DNA of 64,000 bases from Pseudomonas proteolytica (GTDB lineage Bacteria; Pseudomonadota; Gammaproteobacteria; Pseudomonadales; Pseudomonadaceae), in NCBI RefSeq assembly GCF_007858275.1, contig NZ_VFEV01000003.1:124001-188000 (forward strand), in the 5' to 3' direction. Made by a program: the position numbers and the translations under genes. The notes below the pieces were generated by a model that was not told where the DNA came from, searched no databases, and saw only the letters and a program-made list of their open reading frames with translations. Numbering within the stretch: the stretch's first letter is position 1; each line of letters starts with the position of its first letter. Of this stretch, positions 9,290 through 19,292 are shown piece after piece.

Positions 9290-10717
9290 TTAATGCTCGA
9301 TGTCGTGCTCGCGGCTGACCATCCGTTTGCCGTCTTTTGGCGACAATTGCAGGAAGATCGCCGCCGCCAGCATCGCCATGATGCCCACGGTGAGGAACGT
9401 CAACTGGAATGCCTCAAGCACGGTATTGACCCCATCGTTACCGGCTTCGGCGGTAAACCCGCCGAGCAGGGCGCCGGCGCAGGCCACCCCCAGGCTCAGG
9501 GCCAGTTGCGCCACCACTGACAGCAAACTGTTGCCGCTGCTGGCCTGGGCATCATCGAGGTCGATCAGGGTCACGGTGTTCATCGCGGTAAATTGCAGGG
9601 AGTTGATCGCCCCCAGCACCGCGAGCATGGCCAGTAGCAGCGGGTACGGCGTCTGCTCGCTGACCAGGCCCATGCTCGCCAGCATCATGCCCAGTAGCAA
9701 CGTATTGCCGGTGAGCACGATGCGATAGCCCAGGCGCTCGATCAGCGGCCGGGCGATGGACTTGGCGACCATGGCCGCCGCCGCCAGGGGCAACATGCTC
9801 ATCCCGGCCTGGGACGGCGAATAGCCCAGGGCGATCTGCAAAAGCAAGGGCACGAGGAACGGCAGGGCGCCGCTGCCCAGGCGGGCGAACAGGTTGCCGA
9901 GAATGCCCACGGCAAAGGTCCGGGTCTTGAACAGCACTGGCGAGAACAGCGGGTTTTCGATATGCCCGGCGCGCAGCCAGTAGGCCGCCAGGCACGCCAT
10001 GCCGCCGAACAGCAGCAACATCACGCGCAAGTGCGGCAGGTGCAGCTCACCCAGGCCTTCCATGGCAATGGTGATCAGCACCATCGCCGCGCCAAACAGC
10101 AAAAAGCCCAGGCTGTCGAAGCGTGTGCGCTCAGTGCCGCGCAGGTCGGGGATGAATTTCCACACGGCGTAGCAGCCGATCATGCCCACCGGCAGGTTGA
10201 TCAGGAAAATCCAGTGCCAGGTCAGGTACTGCACCATCCAGCCGCCCATGGTCGGGCCGAGCAGGGGGCCGAGCAGGCCGGGAATGGTGATAAAGCCCAT
10301 GATCCGCACCAGCTCCGAGCGCGGGTAGGCGCGCAGCACCACCAGTCTTCCCACCGGTAACATCAGCGCGCCGCCCAGGCCCTGGATCACCCGGGCGCCC
10401 ACCAGCATGGTCAGGCTGCTGGACAGGGCGCACAGCAGCGAGCCGATGCTGAACAGCATGATCGCGCCGAAGAAAATCTTCTTGGTGCCGAAACGGTCGG
10501 CGATCCAGCCCGAGGCCGGGATCAGCAAGGCCACGGTGAGCATGTAGGCGATGATCACACCCTGCATGCGCAGCGGGTTTTCCGCCAGGTCCTCGGCCAT
10601 GGCGGGCAGGGCCGTGTTGAGAATCGTGCCGTCGAGCGACTGCATGAAGAAGGCAATCGCTACCACCCATGGCAACCAGCGGGCGGTCTTGGCATCGAGC
10701 ACGACACGATTCGGCAT
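9290..10717 (-). CDS. mdtD: MFS multidrug transporter, DHA2 family, MdtD-like
   Basis: This 475-residue inner-membrane protein has about 14 predicted membrane helices and DHA2-type drug:proton antiporter motifs. These are SLDGTILNTALPAM in the first helix, GWIADRFGTKKIF (motif A) between helices 2 and 3, and GLLGPLLGPTMGGWMVQYLTW (split here for length) in helix 5. Length and motifs fit MdtD-like exporters. No membrane-fusion partner or regulator lies next to it, so substrate and regulation cannot be read here. Confidence 0.88.
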   Translation of the reverse strand: MPNRVVLDAKTARWLPWVVAIAFFMQSLDGTILNTALPAMAEDLAENPLRMQGVIIAYMLTVALLIPASGWIADRFGTKKIFFGAIMLFSIGSLLCALSSSLTMLVGARVIQGLGGALMLPVGRLVVLRAYPRSELVRIMGFITIPGLLGPLLGPTMGGWMVQYLTWHWIFLINLPVGMIGCYAVWKFIPDLRGTERTRFDSLGFLLFGAAMVLITIAMEGLGELHLPHLRVMLLLFGGMACLAAYWLRAGHIENPLFSPVLFKTRTFAVGILGNLFARLGSGALPFLVPLLLQIALGYSPSQAGMSMLPLAAAAMVAKSIARPLIERLGYRIVLTGNTLLLGMMLASMGLVSEQTPYPLLLAMLAVLGAINSLQFTAMNTVTLIDLDDAQASSGNSLLSVVAQLALSLGVACAGALLGGFTAEAGNDGVNTVLEAFQLTFLTVGIMAMLAAAIFLQLSPKDGKRMVSREHDIEH

Positions 10718-10753
10718 GAGATCCCTTTTTGTTAGCAGGCTATGTGTTGCCGA

Positions 10754-11644
10754 TTATGCGCCAACCTCGGCCGGTTTTCCCACTGGCGGTTCGTCTATAT
10801 CGGCGATGGCTACGTGTTTGCCCACCAGGAAATCGATCAGTGCCCGATGCACTGCCAGCGCCGCCTCCCGCGACTCCAGGTCGAGCAGATGGCCGGTGTG
10901 TTCGGCGCTGGCGAAGCTGCTGCGCCCCACATAGTGCTTGAACAGTTGGGCCTCATTGGCCGGCGTGTACTCATCCAGGGTGCCGTTGAGGAAATGCACC
11001 GGCGTCTCGATCTGGCGTAGTTGCGGCAGGTAGTTGCCATCGCCCAGGGCCAGTACCTGATGAATATGAAAGCGTGCCTGGCGGTATTCGGTGGTGGCCA
11101 TGGTCGACAGGTGCCGATGGTTATTGCGCTTGAGCCGGCTGGAGAGGAATTTGCCGACGGTTTCATTGAGCAGGTGGCCGACGGCGGACTTGTCATCGGC
11201 CTCGATCAGCACCCGCACCCGCTCCACATATTCGAGCATCGCCTGGTTGAGGTTGGGCGCCAGGGCCATCACCACCGAGCTTTCGATCGAAGGCGGGTTG
11301 CGTGCCAGGGTCAGCAGGGTCGAGATGCCACCCCAGGAGGCCGACACCAGATGGTTGACCTCGAAGCGCTCCACCAGCGCCCGCAGGATCTCGACTTCGT
11401 CGTCCTTGGTCACCAGGTCCAGATCGGTGTTGTGCGGGCGCGAATAGCCGGAAAACGGCAGGTCGAACATCAGCACATTGAAATGCTCGGCCAGGCACTT
11501 GCTGGTGCGGGCGAATGAGCGGGTGGTGGACAGCGCGCCGTTGACCAACAGCACGGTCTTGCGTTGCGGATCGTTACCCAATTGCTCTACGTGAACGTTG
11601 TAGTGCTTGAACAACTTATCAATGACAAAACTTCCTTGGTACAT
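10754..11644 (-). CDS. RhlA/PhaG-family alpha/beta-hydrolase acyltransferase
   Basis: This 296-residue protein is closer to RhlA than to PhaG in the stretches I can compare from memory: [46 protein letters not shown], and [11 protein letters not shown]. The Ser of SASWGG, the Asp of DEYT and the His of TGHLLDLE should form the catalytic triad. RhlA (295 residues) joins 3-hydroxyacyl groups into 3-(3-hydroxyalkanoyloxy)alkanoates. ATG 11644 has GGAG seven bases upstream, while an in-frame ATG at 11686 has no ribosome site. No rhlB-like glycosyltransferase or rhlR is nearby. Exact product is inference. Confidence 0.85.
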   Translation of the reverse strand: MYQGSFVIDKLFKHYNVHVEQLGNDPQRKTVLLVNGALSTTRSFARTSKCLAEHFNVLMFDLPFSGYSRPHNTDLDLVTKDDEVEILRALVERFEVNHLVSASWGGISTLLTLARNPPSIESSVVMALAPNLNQAMLEYVERVRVLIEADDKSAVGHLLNETVGKFLSSRLKRNNHRHLSTMATTEYRQARFHIHQVLALGDGNYLPQLRQIETPVHFLNGTLDEYTPANEAQLFKHYVGRSSFASAEHTGHLLDLESREAALAVHRALIDFLVGKHVAIADIDEPPVGKPAEVGA

Positions 11645-11870
11645 GTCAACGCTCCGGCTCGCCCTATCCCGGGCGAGGTCATGCATCGCTTGCAGGCAAG
11701 CGGGTTGAAAGGTGGCGGGATGCCACTAACTGTTATAACGAGCTTTTGGAGAGTCGACAACAGCCCGCCAACCAACGGGGCGCTGTGAGGGAAGGTTCAT
11801 CAGTGTGCGGGGGATTGCCCTGTAGGAGCGGGCCTAAACCGTGGGTAGGGAGCTTGCTGTGGTCTCAGGG
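11645..11870. other. intergenic stretch upstream of the RhlA-like gene
   Basis: No gene is seen. The stretch should hold the promoter of the leftward RhlA-like gene. Around 11822-11878 there are degenerate REP remnants (TGTAGGAGCGGGC, then two AGCTTG copies) running into the composite repeat at 11871. Confidence 0.5.
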
Positions 11871-12019
11871 AGCTTGTTGTGGCGAGGGGGCTTGTCCCCC
11901 GCTGGGCTGCGAAGCAGCCCCAGTAAGGTGCACCGAGTTGTGTCAGGTTGACCGCGGGGGCTGGTTTTGGGGCTGCTTCGCAGCCCAGCGGGGGACAAGC
12001 CCCCTCGCCACAACAAGCT
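11871..12019. repeat. large composite inverted repeat with GGCTGCGAAGCAGCC hairpins
   Basis: This is a second copy of the architecture at 3918-4057. The outer arms AGCTTGTTGTGGCGAGGGGG and their complement enclose TGGGCTGCGAAGCAGCCCC and its complement. The central spacer differs from the other copy, whereas the palindromic arms are kept. Confidence 0.85.
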
Positions 12020-12045
12020 TGCCTTCACCACACCCGGCCCAAGGT

Positions 12046-13362
12046 TTACAAGGTCAGGGTCAGACGCTTGACCAAAGCGCCGGGCAGCAAGCTCGATGAA
12101 GTGTTGCGCGCGCCGTAGGTGCTGGCCGACAGCCGCAGTTCGCGCTCGGCAGTCAGCGCTTCCAACTGCGATCCCAGCAGGTGGTACACGCTGTCGTCAA
12201 AACGCATGGTGCTGACCGGCGCCTTGATCTCGCCGTTTTCCACCCAGAACGTGGCGAAGCGGGTCATGCCCGTCAGGCGCGCCGCCGGCTGGTCGGAGTA
12301 GTTCAGGTACCACAGGTTGCTGATATACAGCCCGGTGCCCAGTTGCTTGAGGATATCGGCCTGGGCCAGGTTGCCGGCGGTCATCTGCAAGGCGCTGGGG
12401 GACTCATCGCCGCTGGCGCCGTTGGTGCTCAAGCCGTATTCGGCGGCGCTGCGTGAGTTGACCAGACGCCCTTGCGCCCGGCCATCGGCGATCAAGGTCA
12501 CGTCGCTGCGCGGATAACCGTCACGGGAGAACGCCGGGCTCAGGGAGGCCGTGATCTGTTCGCTCATGGCCACCAGCGGGCTCAGAGCCTGGTCACCGGC
12601 ATACAGGCGTTGCAATGGGCTGCCCTTGCTGGCGATGGCCTGTGCAGAAAAACCGCCCCACGTGAGCATGTCGACGATTTCTTCCAGAGCCGCCGGCGCC
12701 AGGTAGGCACGGTATTGGCCGGGCGCCAGGGCGTGCAATGGTCGGCCCAGGAACTCCAGTTGTTCGCGGGCGTGCTGCAAGCGCTGGGCAAACGCCGCGC
12801 TGTCCCAGGCATCGCCGGCGTAGCTGGCCTTTACCGCCTCGCCATTGGCATGGAATAGGCTGAAGTCAAAGTTGAAGCTATTGGCCTGGTGCCAGCCAAA
12901 GGCCCCCGACGAACTGGCGAACCCGTGGCTGATCGGCCCGGCGGCATAGATTCCGACCAAGTCCAGGCCTTGGGCGCCGTGGCTGATGTCGGCCAGGACC
13001 TGATCGAGGTCTGGCAGCGCCTGGGCCTGCTCGCTTCTGTTCTGCCAGGCCGTGTGATTGAGCAGCAGGTAAGGATCCTTGGGCAGCAAGGGCAGGGTTT
13101 CGCGCAACTGCTGCAGGCCCTCGGCCAGGCGCTGGCGGTCGACTTCGGGGGATCCGGCCAGGGTGATGCCAAGGTCGGCATGCCGGCCATCATTGATCAG
13201 CTTGAGGTTGAGGCTCGCCTGCTGCACCTGGCCGGCCTGGCGTACCTTGGCGTGATTGAAACGCACGAATTCGGACGACTCCGCCGCGTAGCCCAGATGA
13301 AACTGTTCCTCGGCGGTGATGGCCTGTTTGAGCCACTCCACCAGTTCCTTGAAAGCATTCAT
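12046..13362 (-). CDS. TldD/PmbA family protein, TldE/PmbA-like partner
   Basis: This 438-residue protein belongs to the TldD/PmbA superfamily but shows no HExxxH site, as expected for the TldE/PmbA (non-catalytic) partner. C-terminal stretches such as GLYISNLWYLNYSD and GMTRFATFWVENGEI are family-like. Its ATG overlaps the stop of the catalytic partner (ATGA at 13361-13364), which indicates translational coupling and probably a heterodimer. It is probably a second, non-canonical TldD/E set. The peptide substrate is unknown. Confidence 0.85.
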   Translation of the reverse strand: MNAFKELVEWLKQAITAEEQFHLGYAAESSEFVRFNHAKVRQAGQVQQASLNLKLINDGRHADLGITLAGSPEVDRQRLAEGLQQLRETLPLLPKDPYLLLNHTAWQNRSEQAQALPDLDQVLADISHGAQGLDLVGIYAAGPISHGFASSSGAFGWHQANSFNFDFSLFHANGEAVKASYAGDAWDSAAFAQRLQHAREQLEFLGRPLHALAPGQYRAYLAPAALEEIVDMLTWGGFSAQAIASKGSPLQRLYAGDQALSPLVAMSEQITASLSPAFSRDGYPRSDVTLIADGRAQGRLVNSRSAAEYGLSTNGASGDESPSALQMTAGNLAQADILKQLGTGLYISNLWYLNYSDQPAARLTGMTRFATFWVENGEIKAPVSTMRFDDSVYHLLGSQLEALTAERELRLSASTYGARNTSSSLLPGALVKRLTLTL

Positions 13363-14804
13363 CAGGCATCTCCCCCAAACACATCTACATCGCTGAACAC
13401 ACACGCAGGCGAAGCATGGCCGACGCGGATCACCTGGTTCGGCTCGCCCTTGCCACAGTTGGGCGTGCCCAGCACCTTAAAGGTACTGGCATCGCCCACG
13501 GCACTGAGCTTGCGCCAGAACTGCGCGGAAATCGCCCGGTAGTTGGGGTTCTTGACCACGCCCTTGAGCTCGCCGTTCTCGATCAACTGGCCCCATTCGC
13601 AACCGAACTGGAACTTGTTGCGCGCATCGTCGATGGACCAGGAACGGTTGGTCGACATCAGGATGCCGTGCTCGATACCGCCGATCAGTTGCGCCAGGCT
13701 TTGGTCGCCGGCCTCGATATTGAGGTTGGCCATGCGGTCGATGGGCGCGCGGTTCCAACTGCTGGCGCGGCTGTTGGCCACGCCGCCCAGGCCCGAGCGG
13801 TATTGCGACAGCGCCCCGCCCAAGGGTTTGAGCAGCAGGCCGTTGCGGATCAGGAACTGCTTGTTGGCGGGCGTGCCGTCATCGTCATGGGCGTAGCTGG
13901 CCAGTTGTTCGGGAATGTTGGGGTCGAAGGTCACGTTCAGCAGGTTGGAACCGTATTGCAGGTGGCCGAAGTCGCTGGCCTTGACGAAGCTGGTGCCGGC
14001 GTAATTGCGCTCGTCGCCGAGGATGCGGTCCAGTTCCAGCGGGTGGCCGATGGACTCGTGGATCTGCAGGATCATCTGGTCAGGCATCAGCAGCAGGTCG
14101 CGCGGGCCTTGGGGCGTGTTGGGGGCCAGCAGCAGTTGCAGGGCCTCGTCGGCAATCCGTGGCGCGGCGCCGACCAGGCCGAAACGGCTGATCACCTCAA
14201 AGCCACCTTGCTGGCCAAAGTTGCTGCCGCCCAGGGTGCGGGTCTGGCTGTCGTTGCCGTCGTAGGCCGTGACATCGACACCGGGGAACACAAAACGCTG
14301 GGCCTGGCGCAACTCGGCGCCGGCACTGTTGAGGTAGATCTGCTCGACGTGAGTGGTGCCCAGGCTGACCTCCCAGTTCACCAGGCGCTCATCCTTGGGC
14401 ACGGCGGCCGATTCGGCGCCGAGCAGTTGGTAGCAGTCACTCAGGGACGGGAAGGGTTGGTCGAGTTCTGGCGACAGATAGTCGGCGATGTCGCTGGACA
14501 CCGGCTGGTCGCGCAGGTCGAGCAGGGCATGGGGCCTGATGCGACGGGCTTGCTGTTCGGCCCGCTCCAGCGCGGCTTGCAGGCCGGCCAGGGAAATATC
14601 ATGGGTGGCGGCGTAGGCTTCGACACCGTTGAGACGCACGGTGAGCATGGCGCCTTCGTCGCGGCTCAGGTGCGGCGGCTCGGCGACGTTCTTACGTACC
14701 GACAGGTACTGGCCGGACTCGCGCACGTAGCGCAACGAGAAGAACTCGGCGCGGGTGCGCAGGGCGGCGAAATGTTGTTTGAGTTGCGGGTGTTTGTCGA
14801 ACAT
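13362..14804 (-). CDS. TldD-like metallopeptidase
   Basis: This 480-residue protein carries the TldD zinc motif HESIGH, within LQIHESIGHPLELDR, and a downstream cysteine in LGTPNCGKGEPNQ that corresponds to the C-terminal zinc ligand in TldD. TldD/TldE heterodimers degrade unfolded peptides and mature some ribosomally made peptides such as microcin B17. The N-terminus (MFDKHPQLKQHF) differs from canonical TldD as I know it, so this is probably a separate paralogue. It is translationally coupled to the partner at 12046-13362. Confidence 0.88.
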   Translation of the reverse strand: MFDKHPQLKQHFAALRTRAEFFSLRYVRESGQYLSVRKNVAEPPHLSRDEGAMLTVRLNGVEAYAATHDISLAGLQAALERAEQQARRIRPHALLDLRDQPVSSDIADYLSPELDQPFPSLSDCYQLLGAESAAVPKDERLVNWEVSLGTTHVEQIYLNSAGAELRQAQRFVFPGVDVTAYDGNDSQTRTLGGSNFGQQGGFEVISRFGLVGAAPRIADEALQLLLAPNTPQGPRDLLLMPDQMILQIHESIGHPLELDRILGDERNYAGTSFVKASDFGHLQYGSNLLNVTFDPNIPEQLASYAHDDDGTPANKQFLIRNGLLLKPLGGALSQYRSGLGGVANSRASSWNRAPIDRMANLNIEAGDQSLAQLIGGIEHGILMSTNRSWSIDDARNKFQFGCEWGQLIENGELKGVVKNPNYRAISAQFWRKLSAVGDASTFKVLGTPNCGKGEPNQVIRVGHASPACVFSDVDVFGGDA

Positions 14805-14847
14805 GGGGACCTCCTTGTTGGCAGCGGTGGCCCGGAGGCCCTCATCG

Positions 14848-14949
14848 CTGTAGGAGCGAGCTTGCTCGCGAAGGTCGCGAACGATGGCGCGGGCATTCTG
14901 GATAAATGCCGCGCTCTTGGGTTTTTCGCGAGCAAGCTCGCTCCTACAG
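14848..14949. repeat. REPIN (GCGAGCTTGCTCGCGAA type)
   Basis: Inverted arms CTGTAGGAGCGAGCTTGCTC and complement lie between the rraA-like stop and the tldD-like start. Confidence 0.88.
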
Positions 14950-14951
14950 GG

Positions 14952-15647
14952 TTAGACCGGGCAACCCTTGGCGCGCAGGATGGCGTCAAAGCGATCAGGG
15001 TCCAGGGTGCCGGCTTCGATAGCGGCCAGCGTGGCTTTCTCGCGGGCCAGCAAGTCATGGCAGCGCACCAGCAACTCCGGCAGTTCGCTGCGTGAGGCGG
15101 CGACCACGCCGTCGCCATCGCCGATCATCAGGTCGCCAGGGGCTACCAGCATGCCCGCGCACGAGATCGGTACGTTGATCTCGCCGCCACCGTCGGTGCT
15201 CGGGCCACGGTGCACGCCGCCGATGGCGTAGGCTGGCAGCTCACCGGTTTGCCATTCGTCGAGGTCACGCAGGGCGCCGTTGATCACCACGCCGACGATG
15301 CCGGCCTTCAGGGCCATGGCCCGCATGATGCCGCCGAACACGGCGCGGGTCAGGTCGGCGCTGCCATCGATCACCAGCACATCGCCCGGGCGGGCCATTT
15401 GCATGGCTTTGAGAATCATCAGGTTGTCACCGGGGCGCACACGTACGGTCAGCGCGCTGCCGAGCATCGGTGCGTTGCCGTGGAAGGCCTTGAGGCCCAG
15501 GCCACCGACGTTACGGCCCAGGCAGTCGCTGACGGCCGCGGCCGGGATCTTGCTGAATTCCTTCAGCCATTTCGGGTCCAGCGGTTCAACGTTTGGATTG
15601 ATCAGGAAGCCGGTAGGCCATTTGCTCGAAGAAACGACATCAAACAT
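14952..15647 (-). CDS. RraA-like / 4-hydroxy-4-methyl-2-oxoglutarate aldolase family protein
   Basis: This 231-residue protein has the RraA/HMG-aldolase fold. It shows RPGDNLMILKA and ARPGDVLVIDGSAD, followed by GVVINGALRDLDE with the Arg-Asp pair used for pyruvate and metal binding in class II HMG/CHA aldolases. The extended N-terminus and C-terminus exceed RraA proper (about 160 residues), so an aldolase-type activity is more likely than RNase E inhibition. It lies upstream of the TldD-like pair on the same strand, with a REPIN between. Confidence 0.8.
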   Translation of the reverse strand: MFDVVSSSKWPTGFLINPNVEPLDPKWLKEFSKIPAAAVSDCLGRNVGGLGLKAFHGNAPMLGSALTVRVRPGDNLMILKAMQMARPGDVLVIDGSADLTRAVFGGIMRAMALKAGIVGVVINGALRDLDEWQTGELPAYAIGGVHRGPSTDGGGEINVPISCAGMLVAPGDLMIGDGDGVVAASRSELPELLVRCHDLLAREKATLAAIEAGTLDPDRFDAILRAKGCPV

Positions 15648-15800
15648 GAGAAAGCCTCGTGGCCAGGCAGAAGCCGGCGTGTCGGTAGGGAGGTGAAACG
15701 TTTGCGCGAGGGACTAGATTAGGCCGGCGCGGGGGGTGGGATCAAGGGTGGGGCGCTGTAGGAGGAGTCTTGGAAGGTGTGTGTAGGCTGGACGGGCCTC

Positions 15801-15872
15801 ATCGCGGGCAAGCCCGCTCCCACATTTTGATGTGTGAACACATTCAAATGTGGGAGCGGGCTTGCCCGCGAA
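15801..15872. repeat. REPIN (GGGCTTGCCCGCGAT type)
   Basis: Inverted arms around a short spacer (TGTGTGAACACATTCAAA) lie between the divergent-facing rraA-like start and the betA stop. Confidence 0.85.
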
Positions 15873-15893
15873 AGGGGCGCCGCGGTGTAACGA

Positions 15894-17594
15894 TTACTGC
15901 GCGCTAGGACCCACTTCACGCAACGGCTTGCCACGCACTGGCGCATCGCCGGCCACGTAGTAGTCGGCGGTGCTGCGCGGCAACTGGCGGCCACGCATCT
16001 TGTCGGCGATTTTCTCGGCGATCATGATGGTTGGCGCGTTCAGGTTGCCGGTGGTGATGATCGGCATGATCGACGCATCGACCACCCGCAGGCCCTGCAT
16101 GCCATGCACGCGGCCTTCGCCATCGACCACGGCCATTTCGTCGGTGCCCATCTTGCACGAGCAGGATGGGTGGAACGCGGTTTCGGCGTGCTCGCGGATG
16201 AACTTGTCCAGTTGCTCGTCGGTTTGCACCTCGATGCCCGGGCTGATTTCGCGGCCACGGTACTGGTCCAGTGCCGGCTGCTGCATGATTTCACGGGTCA
16301 GGCGGATGCCATCGCGAAATTCCTGCCAGTCCTGCTCGGTGGCCATGTAGTTGAAGAGGATGCTCGGGTAGTCCCGTGGGTTCTTCGACTTCACTTGCAC
16401 ACGGCCACGGCTCGGCGAACGCATGGAGCCCATGTGTGCCTGGAAACCGTGCTCTTTCACACCATTGCTGCCGTTGTAGTTAATCGCTACCGGCAGGAAG
16501 TGGTACTGGATGTTCGGCCACTCGAATTCTTCACGGGTACGAATAAAACCGCCCGCTTCGAACTGGTTGCTGGCGCCGATGCCGGTGCCGTTGAACAGCC
16601 ATTCGGCACCGATCGCCGGCTGGTTGTACCAGAGCAGCGAGGGGTACAGCGAGACTGGCTGGGTGCAGGCGTATTGCAGGTACAGCTCCAGGTGGTCCTG
16701 CAGGTTTTCGCCGACGCCTGGCAGGTCGTGGACCACCGGGATGTCGAGGCTTTCCAGCAGTTTGGCCGGGCCGACACCGGAACGTTGCAGCAGTTGTGGC
16801 GAGGCGATTGCGCCGCTGCACACCAGCACTTCCTTGCGCGCACGGGCTTCAACACGTTCTTCGGCGGCACCGATCAGATAACGCACGCCGACCGCACGCT
16901 TGCCTTCGAACAACACTTTGTCGGTCAGGGCATGGGTGACGATGGTCAGGGTCGAGCGCTTCTTGGCGGTGTCCAGGTAGCCACGGGCGGTACTGGCGCG
17001 ACGGCCGTTCGGCGTGACGGTACGGTCCATCGGGCCGAAGCCTTCCTGCTGGTAGCCGTTCAAGTCTTCGGTGCGCGGGTAACCGGCCTGCACGCCGGCT
17101 TCGACCATGGCGTGGAACAGCGGGTTGTTGCCGGCCTTAGGCGTGGTCACGCTGACCGGGCCTTCGCCACCGTGGTAATCGTTGGGGCCGATGTCGCGGG
17201 TTTCGGCCTTGCGGAAATACGGCAGGCAGTCCAGGTAGCTCCAGTTTTCCAGGCCTGGCAGCTTCGCCCAGTTGTCGTAGTCCATGGCGTTGCCACGGAT
17301 GTAGCACATGCCGTTGATCAGCGAGGAGCCACCCAGGCCCTTGCCGCGACCACATTCCATGCGGCGGCCGTCCATGTGTGGCTCTGGATCGGTTTCATAG
17401 GCCCAGTTGTAGCGGCGGCCTTGCAGCGGGAACGCCAGGGCAGCGGGCATCTGGGTACGGAAATCGAGACGGTAGTCCGGGCCGCCGGCTTCCAGCAGCA
17501 GGACGGTGACGCCTTCGTCTTCGGTCAGACGGGTCGCCAGGGTGTTACCGGCAGAGCCGGCACCCACAATGATGTAGTCGTATTCTTGGGACAT
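15894..17594 (-). CDS. betA: choline dehydrogenase BetA
   Basis: This 566-residue GMC-family flavoenzyme oxidises choline to betaine aldehyde and on to glycine betaine. An FAD-binding motif ([17 protein letters not shown]) opens the protein, [20 protein letters not shown] is the GMC signature region, and the C-terminus has the catalytic-histidine segment [10 protein letters not shown] plus [13 protein letters not shown] 17594 matches the usual BetA start and length; an upstream frame to 17666 runs through REP DNA. It is the last gene of the leftward betI-betB-betA set, separated from betB by a REPIN. Confidence 0.96.
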   Translation of the reverse strand: MSQEYDYIIVGAGSAGNTLATRLTEDEGVTVLLLEAGGPDYRLDFRTQMPAALAFPLQGRRYNWAYETDPEPHMDGRRMECGRGKGLGGSSLINGMCYIRGNAMDYDNWAKLPGLENWSYLDCLPYFRKAETRDIGPNDYHGGEGPVSVTTPKAGNNPLFHAMVEAGVQAGYPRTEDLNGYQQEGFGPMDRTVTPNGRRASTARGYLDTAKKRSTLTIVTHALTDKVLFEGKRAVGVRYLIGAAEERVEARARKEVLVCSGAIASPQLLQRSGVGPAKLLESLDIPVVHDLPGVGENLQDHLELYLQYACTQPVSLYPSLLWYNQPAIGAEWLFNGTGIGASNQFEAGGFIRTREEFEWPNIQYHFLPVAINYNGSNGVKEHGFQAHMGSMRSPSRGRVQVKSKNPRDYPSILFNYMATEQDWQEFRDGIRLTREIMQQPALDQYRGREISPGIEVQTDEQLDKFIREHAETAFHPSCSCKMGTDEMAVVDGEGRVHGMQGLRVVDASIMPIITTGNLNAPTIMIAEKIADKMRGRQLPRSTADYYVAGDAPVRGKPLREVGPSAQ

Positions 17595-17630
17595 AAATGC
17601 ACCCTCTTTGGAGATGGTCAGGTCGGGCTC

Positions 17631-17698
17631 CATCGCGGGCAAGCCCGCTCTCACAGGGGAACGCATTCCAATGTGGGAGCTGGCTTGCCTGCGATGGC
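17631..17698. repeat. REPIN with unlike arms, between betB and betA
   Basis: The left arm is of the GCGGGCAAGCCCGC type and the right arm of the GCTGGCTTGCCTGCGAT type, so this is a mixed REPIN. It sits inside the bet operon and could affect betA message levels. Confidence 0.82.
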
Positions 17699-17726
17699 GG
17701 CCTCGCAGGCAATACAGAACTCGGGT

Positions 17727-19199
17727 TTAGAACACCGAGGCGTAGTCGCCCAGCTCAACCTGTACCGATTTGATGCGGGTGAAGTTGTTCAGCGAGCTGA
17801 TCCCGTTCTCACGGCCAACACCCGACTGCTTGTAGCCGCCAACCGGCATCTTGGCGTCGGACTCGCCCCAGGCGTTGATCCAGCAGATACCCGCTTCGAG
17901 CTGATGAATCACGCGGTGGGCGCGGTTCAGATCCTTGGTGACCAGGCCAGCAGCCAGGCCGAAGTCGGTGTCGTTGGCACGACGGATCACTTCTTCTTCA
18001 GTCTCGTAGGTGAGGATGCTCATCACTGGGCCGAAGATTTCTTCACGCACGATGGTCATCTCATCGGTGCAGTCAGTGAACACAGTCGGTGCCACGAACG
18101 CGCCCTTGGCGAAGTCGCCGTCGGTCAGACGGTCGCCGCCGCACAGCAGGCGAGCGCCTTCTTCTTTACCTTTGGCGATGTAGCCGAGCACGCTTTCCAT
18201 GTGGGCGAAGCTGACCAGCGGGCCGAAGTTGGTGTTTTCGTCTTCTGGGTTGCCGACGCGGATGCGCGCAACACGCTCGACGATCTTGGCTTCAAAGGCG
18301 GCTTGCAGGTGCTTTGGAATAAACACGCGCGTGCCGTTGGTGCAGACCTGGCCGGAGCTGTAGAAGTTGGCCATCATCGCGGTGTCGGCGGCGCGATCCA
18401 GGTCGGCGTCGTCGAAAATGATCAGCGGGGATTTGCCGCCCAGTTCCATGGTCACGTCTTTGAGCGAGGAGCTCGAAGCGCTGGCCATGACCTTCTTGCC
18501 GGTATCGGTGCCGCCGGTGAAGGAGATTTTTTCGATGCGCGGGTGCTCGGTCAGCCAGGTGCCGACTTCACGACCGCTGCCGGTCAGGACGTTGAACACG
18601 CCATCCGGAACGCCGGCTTCGGTGTAGATCTCGGCCAGTTTCAGGGTGGTCAGCGACGTCACTTCACTTGGCTTGAAGATCATTGCGTTGCCGGCAGCCA
18701 GGGCTGGGGCGGACTTCCACAGGGCGATCTGGATCGGGTAGTTCCACGCGCCGATGCCGGCGACCACGCCCAGCGGCTCGCGGCGGGTGTAGACGAAGGA
18801 GGTGGTGCGCAGCGGGATCTGCTCGCCTTCGATGGCAGGCACCAGGCCGGCGTAGTATTCCAGCACGTCGGCACCGGTGACGATGTCGACGTACTTGGTT
18901 TCGGAGAAGGATTTACCGGTGTCCAGGGTTTCCAGGGCAGCCAGTTCATCGTTGCGCTCGCGCAGGATTTCCACGGCGCGACGCAGGATGCGCGAACGCT
19001 CCATGGCAGTCATCGCGGCCCAGATTTTCTGGCCCTTTTCGGCGCTGACCACGGCACGCTCGACGTCTTCGAAAGTGGCGCGTTGCACGTTGGCGAGAAC
19101 TTCACCGTTAGCCGGGTTGATGGCTTCGAAGGTGGCATCGCTGCCAGCGTCGCTGTAGCCGCCGTCAATGTAGAGTTTTTGCAGTTCGAAACGGGCCAT
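17727..19199 (-). CDS. betB: betaine aldehyde dehydrogenase BetB
   Basis: This 490-residue NAD(P)-dependent aldehyde dehydrogenase converts betaine aldehyde to glycine betaine. Family residues are visible: [20 protein letters not shown], the glutamate in [12 protein letters not shown], the catalytic cysteine in [10 protein letters not shown], and [12 protein letters not shown] 19199 is chosen because GAGGACTTT precedes it directly; a frame from 19238 adds 13 unsupported residues. It follows betI and precedes betA on the same strand, so BetI should repress it. Confidence 0.97.
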   Translation of the reverse strand: MARFELQKLYIDGGYSDAGSDATFEAINPANGEVLANVQRATFEDVERAVVSAEKGQKIWAAMTAMERSRILRRAVEILRERNDELAALETLDTGKSFSETKYVDIVTGADVLEYYAGLVPAIEGEQIPLRTTSFVYTRREPLGVVAGIGAWNYPIQIALWKSAPALAAGNAMIFKPSEVTSLTTLKLAEIYTEAGVPDGVFNVLTGSGREVGTWLTEHPRIEKISFTGGTDTGKKVMASASSSSLKDVTMELGGKSPLIIFDDADLDRAADTAMMANFYSSGQVCTNGTRVFIPKHLQAAFEAKIVERVARIRVGNPEDENTNFGPLVSFAHMESVLGYIAKGKEEGARLLCGGDRLTDGDFAKGAFVAPTVFTDCTDEMTIVREEIFGPVMSILTYETEEEVIRRANDTDFGLAAGLVTKDLNRAHRVIHQLEAGICWINAWGESDAKMPVGGYKQSGVGRENGISSLNNFTRIKSVQVELGDYASVF

Positions 19200-19292
19200 A
19201 AAGTCCTCGCAAGTGCATAAGTGGTTGGCGTTAACCACTGAGGGGCGCAGCCCACTCAGTAGCCGTTCAGGGGTTGAGCGTTTATGTGTGCT

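Noticed and set aside
16104..19220. Very long open frame opposite betA and betB
   Set aside because: It is a mirror of two firmly identified genes on the other strand, caused by GC-rich codon bias, and has no family features.
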